Assembly (NCBI GenBank): GCA_029891345.1
Contig: CM057009.1
Location: 232,119,178 to 232,183,177 of the forward strand
Direction: 5' to 3'
DNA: 64,000 bases
Origin: Dryococelus australis
Lineage: Eukaryota; Arthropoda; Insecta; Phasmatodea; Phasmatidae
Part shown: piece by piece, positions 59,628 to 64,000 of the stretch
Numbering within the stretch: the stretch's first letter is position 1
Layout of the letters: the number at the start of each line of letters is the position of its first letter
Position numbers and translations under genes: made by a program
Notes under the pieces: generated by a model
Database searches by the model: none
The model's input: the letters and a program-made list of their open reading frames with translations, nothing else
What the model was told of the DNA's origin: nothing

Positions 59628-59812
59628 ATCAGTATATTGAACATAATGAAGCACCAGTTCGTTCACGTCCTCATATTCGGTTTGCAATTGAAGCAGTAGA
59701 TGCTGAACCACATCATCTGTTACGTGCACCAACACCTTATCCAAAAGAGCTTCGTGCAATGGCAAAGCATGCTCGAGCTATACACCAAGGACCAAAACGA
59801 GCATACAAAGAG
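59628..59812 (+). CDS. LAP-family downstream exon with PTPYPKEL linker motif
   Basis: This exon encodes about 61 residues: an acidic and arginine-containing segment (SRPHIRFAIEAVDAE), then LLRAPTPYPKELRAMAKHAR and a basic end. A [PT]TP[YH]P.EL motif shortly after the repeats is a known conserved feature of LAP proteins, part of the LAP-specific region, which supports assignment to the same gene as the exon at 3370-3663. The acceptor is ATTTCAG ending at 59627, after a T-rich stretch. The first two bases complete a split codon: the upstream exon's final G plus AT gives Asp, so phase agrees. The proposed donor is GAG|GTGGGC at 59812/59813, phase 0; reading on past it gives 32 more codons before a stop, typical of unspliced intron. 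The next exon and the PDZ region are not in the window. A small phase 1-1 exon between the two known exons cannot be excluded. Confidence 0.85.
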
Positions 59813-60324
59813 GTGGGCAAACTTATAAAATTTATAATAATTACTGAAAGGAGAAGAGCTGAAACCATATCCACAATCAGGTGTCATGAATTTTTCCTTA
59901 TGACCTGAAATTTTTTCCAAATGATAGTAAGTTATTTTTAAAAGAAGTGATTTCTGTGTATGTTCAGATACATATTTATTTAATATTAATGTATTCAATG
60001 TTAATGTATTCCTTTTTGGTAGTTACACATTATCAACCATTTTATGACTCATTTACAATGGTAATCATGATTTTAGTGTTTACTTAACATCTCTAGGGAT
60101 GTCAAGGTATGACTTTTATATTAAACAATTATTTTATTATAAAGAAAAATAGGACATTTCTGTAGACTTAAATTCAAAATGTTACTGTAAAAATGTCAGG
60201 AGTCTGATATTTTTATATTTGCATAAGTTTGTCTGACTATGGTGTAATACTGCATTTGTGTAGTTTTACATTATATGAATGAATTTTTTATTGCAAAGTT
60301 TTAAAAACATTGCATAATAAAGGA

Positions 60325-60400
60325 AGTTCACGGAAAAGTGAGCTCTTTTGGAAGTTCTACTAAGTTTTTACTTTTAGCCCGTTAGTTATGTATTTTTCCG
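60325..60400 (+). repeat. MITE family member, 5' half
   Basis: AGTTCACGGAAAAGTGAGCT at 60325 matches the family terminal motif with two changes; the following TAGCCCGTTAGTTATG resembles the interior of the other copies. The right end was not found. Confidence 0.55.
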
Positions 60401-61020
60401 TGTACCTATCAAATACAACACTGCCATGTGACTTTCAACTTATGTTCATATCAGCTGGCTCATATATCCACTGCATACTTATTAAATTAACATCAAAAAG
60501 TAATAAATATTGTAATTAGCACAATTAACATGTACACTTTAAATTCAGTAAATATTGGTTTGTGAATATTGACCTGTTGTTCACAATTATTTTTCCATAC
60601 GCCTAAAAAAAAAAAAAAAAAAGAAGTGTTGCACCACTTGTAATTGTTTGCACATGAAGGATGGATCTGGAACTGTTAGCGCATTACAAAAATACATTTG
60701 TCGGGTCTGGCATGGTGATCTGTACAGACAGTGTGTATTTTATCCATTAATTCCTCTTGGGACGTGAGACACTTACTAACTCAGAAATACCCGTGGTACA
60801 AATCTTTTTTTGAGGTGTGTATTTTGATATAGCGTAATGCCTTTAACCGTGGTCAACACTTCCTAGTTCATAAGAAAATATTTTTGATATAGGTTGTCAA
60901 CAGAATAGCAGAAGAGTTAAACATTATTTTCTTTCCTGTAATAAAAACCATGCCAAGGCATTTTTAACCATTCACCTGTACAAATTGTGAAAAGCTCAAA
61001 TTCTTGCCCATTATACATAT

Positions 61021-61930
61021 TGTAGCGTCTCCCTCCTGCCTGCCTAATCACTTCCAGTATCTCAGCTAATTTAACTCTATAATTAGAGATTATTATATCA
61101 CTTAACTTAATGCAGCTCCAGTGGAAAACATACACAGAGGTTCGTAGCTTGATGGTAAATAAAAACAAGCAACCCGGGAATTCTCTAAAATACAATCCAC
61201 TTTTATTAACACAATTCTTTACATTTATAAGAACAATACAGAATATTTACGATTACTCTTAATCCTTGTATATGATCTATATTCTCGTGCTGAATGAAGT
61301 TATTTAGACTAAGTTGTGACCTGCCTATCCTTGCCAGAAAGCTAAATGATTACTGTTTGATTACTGTCTAACAAAGTCTCAAGTGATCACTTTACACCCT
61401 ACTGCCAAACCGAATATGCTCATCCCAGAAGTTGTAGATGTTGTCAGCTATGAGCTCCTCAAGGCCTGGACAAGTATGGTGACTTCATCGTCTCAGCCTT
61501 GCTGGGACCTCGGCATCTCAGCCTCGCTGGGACCTCGGCATCTCAGCCTCACTGGGACCTCTGCGTCATCGGTTCCGACGAGTAACACACAGTTTATCGT
61601 CTGGTCGTCTGGATGCATCTGGGGGGCTGTAGTGCGCTGCGGCCTTGTATTTATACCTTGGGCTGAGTGGGTCAGCGCCTATTTATTAAACATTGTGTGC
61701 GGCCAAGCTCTGGCCTGGAGAGAGGTCTGACGCAGCAGGAAGGCCGAGGAGCTCATATTCAGCATAAAAGGGCATAGTAGCGAAGGTTGGCATGCATAAA
61801 CTGAATGAGGGGCAGTATCGAGAACGCAAGACTAAATTCGAAACTCCCGTTGTACAATTGGAACATTATTATTTAGAACACAGGGAAGCAATGATTATGA
61901 ATTATATGTAAATATGTCATTATTGGCAAG
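61021..61930 (+). repeat. Possible solo LTR related to 8622-9432
   Basis: The start TGTAGCGTCTCCCTCC resembles TGTAACGTCCCTCC at 8622. At about 150-170 bp in, both have GAATTCT followed within 35 bp by CTTTTATTA. Composition (AT-rich front, GC-rich end) is also alike. The end is not fixed. Homology is suggested by eye only. Confidence 0.3.
61489..61563. repeat. 25-bp tandem triplication
   Basis: Three units beginning at 61489, 61514 and 61539 of the form C(A/G)TCTCAGCCT(T/C)(G/A)CTGGGACC. Confidence 0.95.
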
Positions 61931-64000
61931 GTAGGTAGTAAGGAGAATTTAATAATTATAACATGTGGTATGAGGTGTTATATATTTTACCATGGTAATT
62001 AATATAAGTGCGGTTGTAATAAATACAATGGGTTTGGTTGACCAATAGATAGTAATACCTATGCACGTTGTGTAGTGGGACCACATAAGAGAAGGAAGTA
62101 TGTCCAGCGCCATATGTAAGTTTAAAACCAATAACATCCCCTGTTACGAGGCATTGGACATGGGTAAAGGGAGATTTGAAAAGTGCTCGTGTATGCTACT
62201 GAATTCGCTCTACAACCTGCTATGCTAGAAAATTTTGTTTGAAGAAAGTACAATTGAGCAAGTTGGCATGCCTGATGGCTTAGTTATCATAATGATTTTC
62301 TGAGATAAAGTTTAATAAAAACAAAGGTACATATACTTATATTCTTACTTATTTTGATATGAAATGAAAGGCATTATTAGAAAAAATGTTTAAGACATTA
62401 CTCATATATTTAAAAAGTTATAAGTGTCCACATAGTTGGTAGCACTGAACAATTGTGCATTCTTTAGTCAGAGTTGGCACATTTGAAAAACATTTAGGTG
62501 GCAAATTTTACATCCACCGTGCGGTATGGTTATTATCGTTTTACACTTTGAGTTTCATGCTTGCAACAATGAACGACAAAAGTTTCAAATTTCCTTGAGG
62601 AGTAATGGATTTACATAATATGTTTGTAGCATTGCGTTATAGGAATGGCAATGCTTGGTTAATGTGATGTATACTGTGGCTAGTGCCATATGTTACAGTT
62701 CATTTATATTTGCTAAGTTTAACATCTCATTTAACAAGTACTACACTCTTTATAAAATAAAATACCCTGATGGTAGAACAATAAAGGAACTATGAGATCT
62801 TGACATTAATTTTATATATATATACCATTTTCCCGGAGGAAATGTATGTTTAGTTAGTATATTTGCATACTCATATTGCCATCAATTCGCTGAACACAGT
62901 GGTCGTAAAGCACTTAAGCAATTAGAAGGTAATATACAATAATTGGTGATTGCTAATGTAATGATGCCGTATTCAACATATAGTAACACTGCTGAAAAAT
63001 GTCTTTCATAGTAAGTAACATAAAAACACTCGAAGACCAAATACTTCATGTTTTGTATATATGTGTGTGCACTGCCGTGAAATTGTAATACTAATTAACA
63101 TATAGAAATATAAATATTATTTGTCTTATTATAAGTTTTTTCTTCTTCTCCAAAATACACAAAAATGTTGGCTATGTTGGTTATTTATGTGTCATGATCA
63201 CTGATAATAACAATATTCTTACCATGGAGATATATACTATCTGTACCTCTATTACATATGACGTTAGTATTTACACTTTTGTTTACCTTAGGCTGCTCTC
63301 ATAGGTCTAACTCACTATTCTTTTTACTTTTTCTCTTACACAACATATTAAGGAAAATTAATTCCAAGTTTCGATATATACAAAAGTTCTATATCCACTA
63401 AAAGTTATAGTTGTATTTGGAAACTGTTTTTAAATTAAACTGATATAATTAACACAATAAGTTGTGTCTATGGTGCCCATTACATAATTACTATAATAAA
63501 TTTAATATACATCTCATCAATAGTATTTTACAGGAGGCACTCACTTCAAGATATGTATAACATTATTGTATCACAACGTAGACATGGTGTTACTTTGCAC
63601 TATATCTGCATACCTATAATTATCCTAATAAGGTCTGAGCTACTGTTCTTTTCCTCAGGGCCTGCAAGCTGTGCCCTTACTTTTCTATGATAAGTTCAAT
63701 TGTTACTGAACGACAGGAGGTGTGATATCAAGATGATTAAAACTTAATTGTATTGACACTGAGACTTGCTACAGTTCACTTATTCAAGGCCGTAAGTAAA
63801 AGGCCAAATCTAATATACAGTTGAACTCAATTTATTGCCTGTGGGCTGGGAAACCCAGACAATTATAGTACTTAAGACGTGGTGTTGAATCTTGACAGAA
63901 GGATATATAACTTAACAAGCTTAATGTGCATTGTAATAACTGCAAACACAAGAATTTTTAATGAGGTTAGGGTAATTAATCAAATGGGCAGGTTCTAGTA

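Larger units (their letters stand above)
59813..64000 (+). other. Downstream intronic DNA of the LAP-family gene
   Basis: No further exon was recognised. It includes an 18-19-base A run (about 60605-60623), the LTR-like block from 61021, and AT-rich DNA to the window end. Confidence 0.55.

Noticed and set aside
60605..60623. A run as a retroposon tail
   Set aside because: No SINE, LINE or processed gene body recognised on its 5' side and no target duplication seen.
61383..61730. 115-codon plus frame with SQPCWDLGIS-like repeats
   Set aside because: Built on the 25-bp triplication within an LTR-like block; no domain or splice evidence linking it to the LAP gene.

Overview
This window is intron-rich, AT-biased animal nuclear DNA, most probably from an arthropod with a large, repeat-filled genome. 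The evidence is a spliced LAP-family gene, mixed eukaryotic transposons (Ty3/gypsy, Tc1, pogo/Tigger-like, Helitron, MITEs), long microsatellites and the lack of long intact genes. The species cannot be told from the sequence alone.

Host gene: only two convincing host coding segments are seen, both on the plus strand. The exon at 3370-3663 encodes the last leucine-rich repeats of a LAP protein (Erbin/LRRC7/Lap1 type). The exon at 59628-59812 encodes the following LAP-specific linker with a PTPYPKEL motif. The first ends in phase 1 at a GTAAGT donor and the second starts in phase 1 after a TTTCAG acceptor, so they can be spliced directly. This implies a single intron of about 56 kb that contains nearly everything else described here.

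Intron contents, left to right: a decayed sense-strand Ty3/gypsy element (4.8-8.6 kb) with a candidate 3' LTR; a deleted Tc1 copy (9.85-10.42 kb); an antisense gypsy/errantivirus-type remnant with integrase and Env-like ORF (11.6-14.4 kb); a possible pogo/Tigger-like 3' fragment (14.6-15.2 kb); a repeat with diverged subrepeats, a microsatellite and a terminal hairpin (16.6-17.2 kb); a 44-bp triplication (20.5 kb); a Tigger-like 5' end interrupted by an antisense gypsy element with a clear 3' LTR and polypurine tract (21.1-25.0 kb); two antisense gypsy-like elements with PHD-like fingers in Gag (29.3-33.0 and 35.3-38.3 kb); a second Tc1 copy with the same internal deletion (40.9-41.5 kb); a second, larger copy of the hairpin-ended repeat (41.5-43.1 kb); MITEs sharing one terminal motif (43.5, 47.1, 58.1, 60.3 kb); a near-complete but inactivated antisense Helitron (51.1-55.9 kb) with a complex repeat array beside its 5' side (56.2-57.3 kb); and long TA microsatellites.

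All element ORFs carry stops or frameshifts, so the window is mostly a transposon graveyard inside one intron. The most interesting items are the giant phase-matched intron, the hairpin-ended repeat family with Helentron/DINE-like architecture, the MITE family, the paired deleted Tc1 copies, the PHD-like fingers in gag-like ORFs, and the 96-bp duplication and lost catalytic aspartate in the Helitron helicase.
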